From JAAYBF01 sp963716445 (GTDB lineage Bacteria; Actinomycetota; Thermoleophilia; Solirubrobacterales; Thermoleophilaceae): a stretch of DNA of 64,000 nucleotides. The notes beneath the pieces are model-generated. The model made no database searches, was not told the origin of the DNA, and was given only the letters and a program-made list of their open reading frames with translations. Positions 41,116 to 49,194 of the stretch are shown piece by piece (position 1 is the first letter of the stretch; each line of letters begins with the position of its first letter). The stretch is taken from the NCBI GenBank assembly GCA_963716445.1, contig OY970313.1, positions 1,488,001 through 1,552,000 of the forward strand, in the 5' to 3' direction. A program made the position numbers and the translations under genes.

Positions 41116-42297
41116 TCACGCGAGGAAGCGCTCCGCGAGCCAGGCGGCGGCCCTGCGCGGGTCGCCGTCCGCCGCCGCGCGCATTCGCCGGGCGCCGCCC
41201 CCCGAGGCTGCGAGCGCGTCGGCGGCGCGTAGCTCGGCGGCGCACCCGAGCCGCTCGGCCACCGGCTCGAGCCGCCCGATCAGGTCGCGCACGCGCTCGC
41301 TCGCCGGCGCCGGCTCACCGCTCTCCAGATCGGCGAGCGATCCTGCGAGGCCGTGCCTCGCCGCCGACCAGCGGTTCTGCTCGATCCGCCACGTCGGATC
41401 GACGCGCAGCCTCTCGCCGGCGTCGTGGCGCTCGGCGAGCCACGCGACGAGCGACTGCGCCAGCGCCGTCAGCGCCACGCTGTCCGCGACCGTCGTCTGC
41501 TGGTCCGGGACCCGCAGCTCGATGGTCCCAAAGCGGGGATGCGGCCGCAGCTCCCACCACCACATCCGCGGATGGTGGAAGGCGCCCGAAGCGGCGCCCC
41601 AGCCGATCGCCGCGGCGTACTCGTCCCAGCTCGCCAGCGCTGGCGGCACGCCCTGCCGCGGCAGCAGCTCCGAGATCTTCGGCCGCACCGACGCCATGCC
41701 GGAGTCGCGCCCCGCGACGAACGGGCCATTGGCGGCCAGCGCCGCGATCTGCGGCAGGTAGGACCTGAGCGCGTTGTAGACGGCGAGCGCGCGTCGCGCG
41801 CCGGGCACGCGGACGTGGACGTGAAGCCCGAAAACGAGCTGCAGCCGCGCGACCTCGCCGTACTCGACCACGGCCGCCCGATAGCGGTGAGCGTCGCTCA
41901 CCTCTCCCAGCGGGTGCGCGAACGGGTGCACGGCCCCCGCCGCCGGCCGGGCGAGCCCCTCGCAAGCCCCCGCCACCACACGACGGCGCTCGGCTAGCTG
42001 CGCGGCCACCTCGGTCACCGTGTCCGCCGGCACCGTGACCGTCTCGAGCTGAGCCGCCGGCAGCTCGCCCTTGACGAGGCCTTCGGCGTCCGCCGCGTCG
42101 ACGACGGCCGCCGCCACCGGAGCGAGGTCGAGCGATTGCGGGTCGAGCGTCATCAACTCCTCCTCGACCCCGACCGTGAACGCGCCTGAGCCGTCGAAGA
42201 CGGCCCGCAGCGAGGCGGCGTCTGTTTGGATCCGCCCCGAGTGGGATACCTCCGCGAGGTGCGTCTGCTCGTCCCACCCGGCGCCTTCCGTCCCCAC
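41116..42297 (-). CDS. Glutamate-cysteine ligase family (GCS2/YbdK) carboxylate-amine ligase
   Basis: About 393 residues. GCS2 core: FTVGVEEELMTLDP (40-53), PFAHPLGEVSDAHRY, VFGLHVHVRVP, the ANGPFVAGRDSGMASVR substrate loop, and WWELRPHPRFGTIELRVPDQQT near the ATP/metal site. Joins an amine to a glutamate-type carboxylate with ATP. The start is uncertain: homologues begin only ~10 residues before FTVGVEEE, but the nearest standard start is a GTG at 42297, which overlaps the divergent methyltransferase start head-to-head. Confidence 0.82.
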   Translation of the reverse strand: MGTEGAGWDEQTHLAEVSHSGRIQTDAASLRAVFDGSGAFTVGVEEELMTLDPQSLDLAPVAAAVVDAADAEGLVKGELPAAQLETVTVPADTVTEVAAQLAERRRVVAGACEGLARPAAGAVHPFAHPLGEVSDAHRYRAAVVEYGEVARLQLVFGLHVHVRVPGARRALAVYNALRSYLPQIAALAANGPFVAGRDSGMASVRPKISELLPRQGVPPALASWDEYAAAIGWGAASGAFHHPRMWWWELRPHPRFGTIELRVPDQQTTVADSVALTALAQSLVAWLAERHDAGERLRVDPTWRIEQNRWSAARHGLAGSLADLESGEPAPASERVRDLIGRLEPVAERLGCAAELRAADALAASGGGARRMRAAADGDPRRAAAWLAERFLA

Positions 42298-42960
42298 AGC
42301 GACACCTGGATGCTTGCCGGACTCGTCCACCGCGAGGACCGTATACCCGGCGGAGCGGCTCTCGACCTGTGCAGCAGCAGCGGGGCGCTCGCGGTGACAG
42401 CCGGACAGGCGGGCGCCGCGTCGGTTACCGCCGTCGACGTCTCGCGCCGCGCGGTATTGGCGGCGCGCCTCAACGGGCTGCTGAACGGCGTACGCGTCCG
42501 CGCCCTGCGCGGAGACCTGTTCGCTCCGCTCGGATCGCGTCGTTTCGATGCGATCCTCAGCAATCCGCCGTATCTGCCGGCCGACGACGACCGGCTCCCG
42601 GACGCCGGGCCGGAGCGGGCGTGGGAGGCGGGCGTGGACGGCCGCATGCTGATCGACCGGATCGCCGGCGGCGCTGCGGCTCATCTCAATCCCGGCGGCG
42701 TGCTGTTGCTCGTCCAGTCTTCGATCTGCGGCGTGGCGCGCACGCTTGAGTTGCTCGAGCAGGGCGGGCTGGGCGCCGAGGTGGTCGAGCGCCGCCGCGG
42801 TCCACTCGGACCGCTGCTGGCGGCCCGGGCGCAGGAGCTCGAGCGGCGCGGGTTGCTGGCTCTCGGCGAGCGCGAAGAGGAGCTGGTGGTGGTGCGCGCT
42901 CGAATGCCGGCAGGCGGGGTTCGGCGCGTTGGCCGCCAGGAGGCGCGGGTCGAGGCCTGA
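42259..42960 (+). CDS. HemK2/PrmC-like SAM-dependent methyltransferase
   Basis: 233 residues. GTG 42259 gives VRLLVPPGAFRPHSDTWMLA, the opening usual for this actinobacterial family. Motif I LDLCSSSGALAV (35-46), acidic VTAVDVS motif II, and the catalytic NPPY at 102-105, which marks methylation of a planar nitrogen (glutamine or adenine). RPHSDT corresponds to the PrmC substrate-side segment. prmC itself normally sits by prfA; here the context is the ligase/iron-enzyme group, so the substrate may be a small molecule or peptide. Confidence 0.82.
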   Translation: MRLLVPPGAFRPHSDTWMLAGLVHREDRIPGGAALDLCSSSGALAVTAGQAGAASVTAVDVSRRAVLAARLNGLLNGVRVRALRGDLFAPLGSRRFDAILSNPPYLPADDDRLPDAGPERAWEAGVDGRMLIDRIAGGAAAHLNPGGVLLLVQSSICGVARTLELLEQGGLGAEVVERRRGPLGPLLAARAQELERRGLLALGEREEELVVVRARMPAGGVRRVGRQEARVEA

Positions 42961-43015
42961 GGGCTCGGGTCGAGGGGCGGTCGTGTTCTGGGGGGCGTAC
43001 TCGAGGTTCCTTTCG

Positions 43016-43150
43016 TCGGGCGGGGGTGGCGCTCCTGTGGGGCGTCCTCGAAGCGCTCCTTCGGGCGGGGGTGGCCCTCCTGTGAGGCGTCCTTGAGGCG
43101 CGGTTTCGGGCGGGGGTGGCGTTCCTGTGGGGCGTCCTTGAGGCGCGGTT
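43016..43150. repeat. Three 45-bp tandem units (plus degenerate flanking units)
   Basis: Units begin exactly at 43016, 43061 and 43106, each TCGGGCGGGGGTGG... to the next. A diverged unit precedes, and a partial unit begins at 43151 and runs into the left arm of the palindromic element. No spacers, so not a CRISPR. An antisense frame would read as 15-aa repeats (RLKDAPQERHP type) but has no start context or homologue-like ends. Confidence 0.85.
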
Positions 43151-43597
43151 TCGTGCGGGGGTGGGTGGGGCGCTGTACGAGTTGGGCTAGCTGCGGTGCC
43201 GGGCCCTTGGCTGGGTAGGGAGGAATGCGAGGTAGCTGGTGGCCGGCAGTGGGCGTCGCTCGGTGGCTTTTGGTGCTCGATTGGGCGTTGGTGGGCCCTC
43301 GACAGTCCCTTTTGGGCCCCCTCGGAAGAGAGTGGAACATTGACCGGGCTCTGCCCCAGTCAATGTTCCACTCGTTCTCGGAGCGAGGGCTTTGGGCCTC
43401 AAAACGGCTATCTGGCCCAGGAAACTGCTGAATACCACTGAGAACCACGGCGATCGGGGACCAAGGGCCCCGATCGAAGCCCAGCCACCGCCTCACCGCC
43501 CTACCCAGCCAAGGGACCGGCACCGCAACTAGCCAAGCTTGTACAGCGCCCCACCCACCCCCGCACGAAACCGCGCCTCAAGGACGCCCCACAGGAG
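43124..43597. repeat. Palindromic repeat element, copy 1 (core 43198-43521, arms ~97 bp)
   Basis: Left arm 43124-43220 and right arm ~43498-43594 are near-perfect inverted repeats of about 97 bp. The 324-bp core recurs at 53431-53737. Inside are a 15-bp perfect inverted repeat GAGTGGAACATTGAC / GTCAATGTTCCACTC (43330-43344, 43359-43373) around a 14-nt loop, and CGATCGGGG-8nt-CCCCGATCG. It lies between the convergent methyltransferase and RNase H genes and has no credible coding content. Confidence 0.85.
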
Positions 43598-43678
43598 CGA
43601 AGACCCGCGTGGACCGGCGGGGAAGGAACGCACGAAACCGCTCCTCGAGGACGTCCCGAAGAAACAACACCGAGGGCC

Positions 43679-43767
43679 CGAGGTCAGCGGCGGGCGGGCG
43701 CCTCGAGGACACCGAGGGCCCAGGTCAGCGGCGGGCGGGCGCCTCAAGGACACCAAGGGCCCCGGGG
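43679..43767. repeat. Tandem ghosts of the RNase H 3' end, stop codon included
   Basis: Past the RNase H stop, the segment encoding E-A-x-A-R-R-stop plus the following GGGCCC-containing spacer is repeated twice more, with stop trinucleotides at 43768, 43725 and 43684 (spacing 43 and 41 nt). Confidence 0.75.
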
Positions 43768-44181
43768 TCAGCGCCGGGCGAGCGCTTCGTCGAGGGCTTG
43801 GTTGACGAGGGCGTCGGCGCGGGTGTTGGACTCGCGGCGGACGCTGCGGACGTGCCAGCGGTCGAAGCCGCGTAGGGCGTTCATCGCCTCGAGGTAGAGC
43901 GGCTTGAGACCGGCGTGCTTGACGCGGTAGTCGCCTGAGATCTGCTTGGCGATCAGCTCGGAGTCGTTGATGACCTCGACCTCGCTCGCCCCGAGCTCGC
44001 GTGCCAGCTCAAGGCCCAGCAGCAGTGCGCGGTACTCGGCGACGTTGTTGGTCGTCTCGCCGATGTAGGCGCTGCGCTCGGCTAGCACCTCGCCGTCGGG
44101 ATCGACGGCGACGGCGCCCACGGCGGCTGGCCCCGGGTTGCCGCGCGCGCCGCCGTCGACGTTGACGACGACCTTCCTCAC
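43768..44181 (-). CDS. RNase HI-family protein
   Basis: 137 residues from GTG 44181 (a TTG 27 nt upstream would overlap the preceding gene). RNase H fold with the acidic catalytic set visible: Asp in VNVDGGARGNPGPAA, Glu in NNVAEYRALLLGL, Asp in VINDSELI and Asp in NTRADALVNQALDE. The short archaeal/actinobacterial form, like the N-terminal domain of RnhA-CobC fusions, without the E. coli basic handle. Expected to cleave the RNA strand of hybrids. Last gene of the whiG-containing minus-strand run. Confidence 0.9.
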   Translation of the reverse strand: MRKVVVNVDGGARGNPGPAAVGAVAVDPDGEVLAERSAYIGETTNNVAEYRALLLGLELARELGASEVEVINDSELIAKQISGDYRVKHAGLKPLYLEAMNALRGFDRWHVRSVRRESNTRADALVNQALDEALARR

Positions 44182-44185
44182 CGAG

Positions 44186-44392
44186 TCAATCGCCCGGGGG
44201 CGCGTCAATCGGCGGGAAGCTGCCCTTGGCGCGCACGCGGCGGCGGTCTGTCATCGGATCGTGGGTGCCGGGCGTGCCGCCCTGGGCGCGCCGGTCGACG
44301 ATCACCTCGACGTTCGGCTCGTCGCTGTAGTGCTCGACGAGCCTGTCGTAGAGCTCGTCCTTCAGCGCGCGTGGGACTACGCAGTAGATCAC
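44186..44392 (-). CDS. 68-aa conserved-looking hypothetical protein
   Basis: GTG start overlapping the upstream gene stop by GTGA. Sequence VIYCVVPRALKDELYDRLVEHY followed by PNVEVIVDRRAQG and a basic DRRRVRAKG tail. The first half reads like a ferredoxin-like alpha/beta unit. No named family recognised. The end lies 4 nt from the RNase H GTG, supporting co-translation. Confidence 0.72.
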   Translation of the reverse strand: MIYCVVPRALKDELYDRLVEHYSDEPNVEVIVDRRAQGGTPGTHDPMTDRRRVRAKGSFPPIDAPPGD

Positions 44393-45141
44393 GTGACCGC
44401 TCCTCCTTCCACGACCAGCCGGCCCTCCTCGTCGAGGCCCGCGTTCCAGCGCCGAAGCGCCTCGTCGATGTCGTTGAGCTCGTCGCCCTTCTCCTGGAGC
44501 GCCACCGGCTCGGACGTGTCGCCGAGGTCGATGCGGTAGCGATACCACGACAGCTCCCAGGCGACGACTACCGTCACGGCGCTCGGCGCCGACGAGTCGG
44601 GGATCGCGATCGCCCACGGGAAGCCGAGCGTGCGCGTCAGGCCGGCGACGGTGCGCTGGTGCTCGGAGCCGTTGAACAGCTCGAGCGCGCGCTCGACCTT
44701 GACCTCGGCGGTCGTCGGCACCGCCCTCACGTGGCGGGGATCCTGCGGCGGCTGGCGTCGACGTGGCGCCACCGGCGGGTCAGCGGCGGTGTCCTCGGCC
44801 GCTGCGAGCGGATCGCCGACGGCAGGGGCCTCCGCGACCGGCTCCAGGCCGCGGTCGGCCGGTTGCGGGCGGCCGGCGTCGATCTCGTGGTCGTAGCGCC
44901 GGCGCAGCCGGCCGAACAGCTGGCGGCGCTCCTGCGGGCGCTGAGCGCGCGTCGGAATCTGGTCGGCGGCCGACTCGCGGATCCAGCCCGCGTGCTCGGC
45001 GCGCACGAAGCAGAGCTCGCAGACGAGGTTGCGGTGTCCTCCCGGGGCGAGATAGGTCTCGGTCCGCTCGCCCTTCAGGATGGTCCGGCCGCAGACCTCG
45101 CAGGAGAGCGGATCGTGGAACGGGCGCAGCTCCTTCTTCAC
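44389..45141 (-). CDS. Hypothetical protein with N-terminal zinc-ribbon-like CxxC pairs
   Basis: 250 residues, GTG start. Residues 14-45 contain CEVCGRTILKGERTETY and CELCFVRAEHAGW, two CxxC knuckles likely binding zinc. The middle (~55-135) is a Pro/Ala/Arg-rich low-complexity linker. Residues 140-250 form a soluble alpha/beta domain (VKVERALELFNGSEHQRTVAGL, YRYRIDLGD). Comparable proteins occur beside EF-G-like genes in actinobacteria, but no function is known to me. 22 nt downstream of the EF-G-like gene. Confidence 0.75.
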   Translation of the reverse strand: MKKELRPFHDPLSCEVCGRTILKGERTETYLAPGGHRNLVCELCFVRAEHAGWIRESAADQIPTRAQRPQERRQLFGRLRRRYDHEIDAGRPQPADRGLEPVAEAPAVGDPLAAAEDTAADPPVAPRRRQPPQDPRHVRAVPTTAEVKVERALELFNGSEHQRTVAGLTRTLGFPWAIAIPDSSAPSAVTVVVAWELSWYRYRIDLGDTSEPVALQEKGDELNDIDEALRRWNAGLDEEGRLVVEGGAVT

Positions 45142-45163
45142 CGGGCCGATGGTATCGGCCCCG

Positions 45164-47248
45164 CTACGGGCGGGACATGGCGGGGTCGCGATCCTCGCCG
45201 GCGACCGCGACGACCTGCTGCGCCAGATGCGGCGGCAGCTCCTCGTAGCGCGCGAGGTCCATCGCGTACTCGCCGCGACCGGCGGTCAGCGAGCGCAGGT
45301 CGGGCGGATAGCCGAGCATCTCGGCCATCGGGGCCTCGGCGCGGATCTCCGTCAGGCCGCCCTTCGGCTCCATGCCGAGCGGTCGCCCGCGGCGAGAGCT
45401 GAGGTCGCCGATCACGTCGCCGACGCACTCCTCGGGCACCGTGACCGTCACCGCCATGATCGGCTCGAGCAGCACCGGCTCGGCGTTCTCCATCGCCTCC
45501 TTGAACGCCATCGAGCCCGCGACCTTGAACGCCATCTCCGACGAGTCGACCGAATGGTAGGAGCCGTCGAACAGCGTCACCCGGACGCCGTCGACGGGGT
45601 AGCCCGCCACGACTCCGTGGCGCATCGTCTCCACGACGCCCTTCTCGACCGCGGGGATGAAGCCCGACGGGATCGCCCCGCCCTTGATCCGGTTGACGAA
45701 CTCGAAGCCGTGGCCGTCGGGTAGCGGCTCGATCTCGATCTCGCAGTCGCCGAACTGGCCGCGGCCGCCGGTCTGCTTCTTGTAGCGGCCGTGGGCCTTC
45801 GAGGAGCCGCGGATCGTCTCGTGGTAGGGCACGCGCGGCGGCTTCAGCTCGACCTCGGCGCCGAACCGCTCGCGCATCCGCTCGACGACGACCTCGACGT
45901 GCAGCTGGCTGAGCCCGGCGACGATCTGCTCGCCGGTCTGCGGATCGCGGTGCAGGTCGATCGTCGGGTCCTCCTCCTGGAGACGGTGCAGCGCCGCTCC
46001 GACCTTCTCGTCGTCGCCCCTGCTGCGCGGCTCCATCGCGAACGCCATCACCGGGCGCGGCAGCGGCGGCATCGCCAGCTCGTACGAGCCGTCCTCGGCG
46101 GCGAGCACGTCGCCGGCGTGGGTCTGCTTGAGCTTCGCGACCGCGCCGATGTCCCCCGGGCCGATCGCGTCGACGTGGCGGTGCTCCTTGCCCTGGGGAA
46201 CCAGCAGCTGGCCGATCCGCTCCCTGGCGTCGGCACGGCAGTTGAGCAGCTGGCTGTCGTGGCGAACGGCGCCCTGATAGACGCGGAACAGGTTGATCCG
46301 TCCGGCATACGGGTCGGCAAGCGTCTTGAAGACGAGCGCCACCGTCGGCCGGTCCTCGGCGGGCTCGAGGACGACGTCGCCCCCCGCGGGGATCGAGCCG
46401 ACGTGCGCCGGCGACGGCAGGTCCTCGACGAGCGCGTCGAGCAGCCGATCGGTCCCGAGGTTACGCGTCGCCGCCCCGCAGGTGACGGGAAAGAGCGCGC
46501 CCGCCTCGACCCCCGCCTCGAGCGCGGCCACCGTCTCCTCGTGCGTGATCGCGTCGCCGTCGAGGTAGCGCTCCATCAGCTCGTCGGAGACCTCCGCGAC
46601 CTCGTCCATCAGCTTGTCGCGGTACTCCTCGGCGCGCGCGGCGACGCCCTCCGGGATCGCCACCTCCTCGCCGCTCGCCCGGCCGTCGCCCGCGTAGCGG
46701 AACGCCTTCATGTCGACGAGGTCGACCACCCCCTCGAGGTCGCGCTCGGCGCCGATCGGTATCTCGGTCGCGACGACGTGCGGGCCGAACGCCCGCTTGA
46801 GCGAGTCGAGCGCAGCGAAGAAGTCGGCCCGCTCGCGGTCGAGCATGTTCACGAACAGGAGCCGTGCCAGCCCCATCCGCGTCGCGCGCTCCCAGAGGCG
46901 CTCGGCGCCGACCTCGACGCCGACCGTGCCGTTGACGACGAACACCGCCGACTCGCAGACGCGCAGCCCCGCCGCCGCGTCGGCGAGGAAGCTCGGCTCG
47001 CCGGGCGTGTCGATCAGGTTGACCTTGCAGTCGCGCCACTCGAACGACGCCAGGCTCGAGGAGATCGACATGCGCCGCGCCTGCTCGTCCGGCGCCGCGT
47101 CGGACACGGTCGTGCCCTCCTCGACCCGCCCGAGGCGCGAGATCGCGCCAGCCTCGAACAGCAGCGCCTCGTTGACCGAGGTCTTGCCGGCGCCACGGTG
47201 CCCGACGAGGGCGACGTTGCGAATCCTCTCGGCTGCCAGTTGCGGCAT
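45164..47248 (-). CDS. EF-G-like GTPase (FusA2 type)
   Basis: 694 residues with all five EF-G domains. G1 GHRGAGKTS (17-25), G2 region SISSSLASFEW, G3 DTPGEPSF. G4 is VNMLDRERAD, i.e. NMLD instead of NKxD, and G5 is TCGAA instead of GSA. Domain IV (YHETIRGSSKAHGRYKKQTGGRGQFGD) and V are intact. These changes place it with the EF-G paralogues (FusA2/EF-G-like), whose role is not the main translocation step. GGAGGAGAG precedes the ATG. Genuine fusA, expected beside rpsG and tuf, is not here. Confidence 0.9.
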   Translation of the reverse strand: MPQLAAERIRNVALVGHRGAGKTSVNEALLFEAGAISRLGRVEEGTTVSDAAPDEQARRMSISSSLASFEWRDCKVNLIDTPGEPSFLADAAAGLRVCESAVFVVNGTVGVEVGAERLWERATRMGLARLLFVNMLDRERADFFAALDSLKRAFGPHVVATEIPIGAERDLEGVVDLVDMKAFRYAGDGRASGEEVAIPEGVAARAEEYRDKLMDEVAEVSDELMERYLDGDAITHEETVAALEAGVEAGALFPVTCGAATRNLGTDRLLDALVEDLPSPAHVGSIPAGGDVVLEPAEDRPTVALVFKTLADPYAGRINLFRVYQGAVRHDSQLLNCRADARERIGQLLVPQGKEHRHVDAIGPGDIGAVAKLKQTHAGDVLAAEDGSYELAMPPLPRPVMAFAMEPRSRGDDEKVGAALHRLQEEDPTIDLHRDPQTGEQIVAGLSQLHVEVVVERMRERFGAEVELKPPRVPYHETIRGSSKAHGRYKKQTGGRGQFGDCEIEIEPLPDGHGFEFVNRIKGGAIPSGFIPAVEKGVVETMRHGVVAGYPVDGVRVTLFDGSYHSVDSSEMAFKVAGSMAFKEAMENAEPVLLEPIMAVTVTVPEECVGDVIGDLSSRRGRPLGMEPKGGLTEIRAEAPMAEMLGYPPDLRSLTAGRGEYAMDLARYEELPPHLAQQVVAVAGEDRDPAMSRP

Positions 47249-47269
47249 CGCTCTCCTCCGCCAGGGATG

Positions 47270-47617
47270 CTAGCCGTCCGCGAGCGCCTCGGCCACCGTC
47301 TCGTGGATCGGGGCTACGGCCCGCACGTCGGTCAGCTCCAGCACCCGTCGCAACGGAGAGTCGGCGGGCATCGCGATCCGCAACCGCTGGCGCCGGCGGC
47401 CGAGGCGACGCGCCATCTCGAACAGCAGCTCGATCGCCGCCGAGTCGAGATACGCGGTACCGCCGAGGTCGACGACCATCCCGTCGACCTCGTTCGGGAT
47501 CGAGCGCGTGAGCTCGTCGCGGACGTAGCTGATGTTGGTCATGTCGAGCTCGCCCTCGACGCGCGCCACGGTCCAGCCCGCGACCTGCTCGAAGCCGATC
47601 TCCGCGGTCGTGCTCAC
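47270..47617 (-). CDS. STAS-domain anti-sigma factor antagonist
   Basis: 115 residues, GTG overlapping the phosphatase/kinase gene stop (GTGA). SpoIIAA/RsbV-type fold with TVARVEGELDMTNI and the phosphorylation segment YLDSAAIELL; the regulated serine is likely Ser59. In partner switching the unphosphorylated form binds the anti-sigma kinase. The coupled upstream gene encodes both a phosphatase and a kinase-like domain, so this is its likely substrate. Confidence 0.9.
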   Translation of the reverse strand: MSTTAEIGFEQVAGWTVARVEGELDMTNISYVRDELTRSIPNEVDGMVVDLGGTAYLDSAAIELLFEMARRLGRRRQRLRIAMPADSPLRRVLELTDVRAVAPIHETVAEALADG

Positions 47618-49194
47618 GCCGCCTGCCTCGACGCCAGCCTGCGACGCATCCGAACGGTCGTGCCCGACTCGGCCCGGATCACCTCGACGTCGTCCATCAG
47701 TTCCTCGATGATTCCCATCCCCCGTCCGCGCGTACCCTTGGAATTCCCCGAGCCGGGCTCGCGCCAGCTTCCGCTGTCGGTCACGGTGGCGAGCACCTGG
47801 TCGTCCTCGAGGCGAACCTCGAGCTCGAAGTCGGCGTCGGCCGGGCCGTAGGCGTGCTCGATCGCGTTCGCCGCTGCCTCGCAGACCGTCAGCGTCAGCT
47901 CGTACTGCTCCTCGCTCGAGGCGCCCGCCGCCTGGAGCAACCGGCGCAGCCGCCGTCGCAGGCCGGCCAGCACTGCGGGATCGGCCGGCAGGCGCAGCGT
48001 GAGGCGGTCGGCAGCCGGCTCGAAGCGGACGGCGAGCAGCGCAACGTCGTCCAAAGCGCCCTCGGCCCCGATCACGCGCTCGAGGATCGCGTCGCAGACC
48101 CGCCCCAGCCGCTCCTCGCCTTCCGCCTCGGCGGCGACGTCGCGGAGCACTCGCAGGCGGTCGTCGAGCGGAACGGCGCGCCGCTCGACGAGACCGTCGG
48201 TGTAGAGCAGCAGGGTGCAGCCGGGCTCGAGCTCGTCGTGGGCGTCGTCGTAGATCTCGTGCCCGCCCGCGCCGAGCGGCACCGACCGGCCGCCCTCGAG
48301 CAGGCGCGTCTCCCCCTCGCAGGCGACCAGCGCGGGCGGATGGCCGGCGCTGCAGTACTCGATCGCGCCGCTGTCGCGGTCGACGACGGCATAGAAGGCG
48401 GTCGCCATGAAGTCGTTCCCGTCGACGGCGAGCAGCCGGCTCAGCCGCCCGAAGGTCTCCGCCGGCGACGATCCCAGCACCGCGTAGGCGCGAAAGGCGT
48501 TGCGGATCTGGCCCATCGCGGCCGCCGCGCGCAGCCCGTGACCGACCACGTCGCCGACCACGACCGCGACGCGGGTCTCGTCGAGCTCGATCGCGTCGTA
48601 CCAGTCGCCGCCGACCGTGGTCCCCGTCGCCGCCGGCTGGTAGCGGCCGTCGAGCGTCATGCCGTCGATCTCGGGCAGCCGCTCGGGCAGCAGGCTGCGT
48701 TGGAGCGTCGCGGCGACCTCGTGGTCGTGCGCGTAGGCCTGCGCCAGCCGCTCCTCCATCTCCTTGCGCTCGTGGATGTCCGTGGCGGTCCCGACGTAGC
48801 CGACGAGCCTGCCCCCGACGAACCGCGGCAGCCCGCGGTCGACGATCCAGCGGTAGCCGCCGTCGCGGCGCCGGAGCCGGTACTCCCGCTCCCACGGCAC
48901 ACGCGCCGCGAAGGCCTCCCACCAGCTGTCGCGGACACCGGCCGCGTCGTCGGGATGGACTCCCACCGTCCAGCTGTCGCCCAGCTCCTCGTCCTCCTCG
49001 CGGCCGGTGAACTCCAGCCAGCTGCGGTTGATGAAGTCGATCAGGCCCGCGTCGTCGCTGGTCCAGATGAAGACCGGCGCGCTGTCGGCGAGCTCGCGGA
49101 AGCGGTGCTCGGACTCCGAGACACGCGCGAGGTCCTCGCGTAGGCGCTTCCGCTCGCCGCGGGAGCCCCTACTCCAGCGCCTCGGTGAGCGCAT
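47614..49194 (-). CDS. PAS - SpoIIE/PP2C phosphatase - HATPase anti-sigma kinase fusion
   Basis: 526 residues. PAS/PAC sensor at about 30-147 (SAPVFIWTSDDAGLIDFINRSWLEFTG ... GTATDIHERKEMEER). The PP2C phosphatase spans 160-390, with metal-binding GGDWYD, VGDVVGHGLRAAA, CSAGHPP and LYTDGLVERR. The C-terminal HATPase_c serine kinase (395-520) carries the N-box CEAAANAIEHAYG and G-box GRGMGI. The two opposing activities of the RsbU/RsbW pair are thus fused in one chain under a PAS sensor. Soluble. Overlaps whiG by 26 nt and the STAS gene by 4. Confidence 0.92.
   Translation of the reverse strand: MRSPRRWSRGSRGERKRLREDLARVSESEHRFRELADSAPVFIWTSDDAGLIDFINRSWLEFTGREEDEELGDSWTVGVHPDDAAGVRDSWWEAFAARVPWEREYRLRRRDGGYRWIVDRGLPRFVGGRLVGYVGTATDIHERKEMEERLAQAYAHDHEVAATLQRSLLPERLPEIDGMTLDGRYQPAATGTTVGGDWYDAIELDETRVAVVVGDVVGHGLRAAAAMGQIRNAFRAYAVLGSSPAETFGRLSRLLAVDGNDFMATAFYAVVDRDSGAIEYCSAGHPPALVACEGETRLLEGGRSVPLGAGGHEIYDDAHDELEPGCTLLLYTDGLVERRAVPLDDRLRVLRDVAAEAEGEERLGRVCDAILERVIGAEGALDDVALLAVRFEPAADRLTLRLPADPAVLAGLRRRLRRLLQAAGASSEEQYELTLTVCEAAANAIEHAYGPADADFELEVRLEDDQVLATVTDSGSWREPGSGNSKGTRGRGMGIIEELMDDVEVIRAESGTTVRMRRRLASRQAA

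Noticed and set aside
43016..43150. CRISPR array
   Set aside because: Units are directly adjacent with no unique spacers and no cas genes nearby.
43187..43441. Small proteins within repeat copy 1 (and the matching frame at 53415-53654)
   Set aside because: Frames differ in length and sequence between copies and change at the inverted loop; conservation follows DNA palindromes, not codons.
42681..43523. 280-aa repetitive protein on the minus strand with 15-aa repeats
   Set aside because: It consists of the palindromic element and 45-bp array read through, then runs antisense into the methyltransferase; no start context or independent domain.
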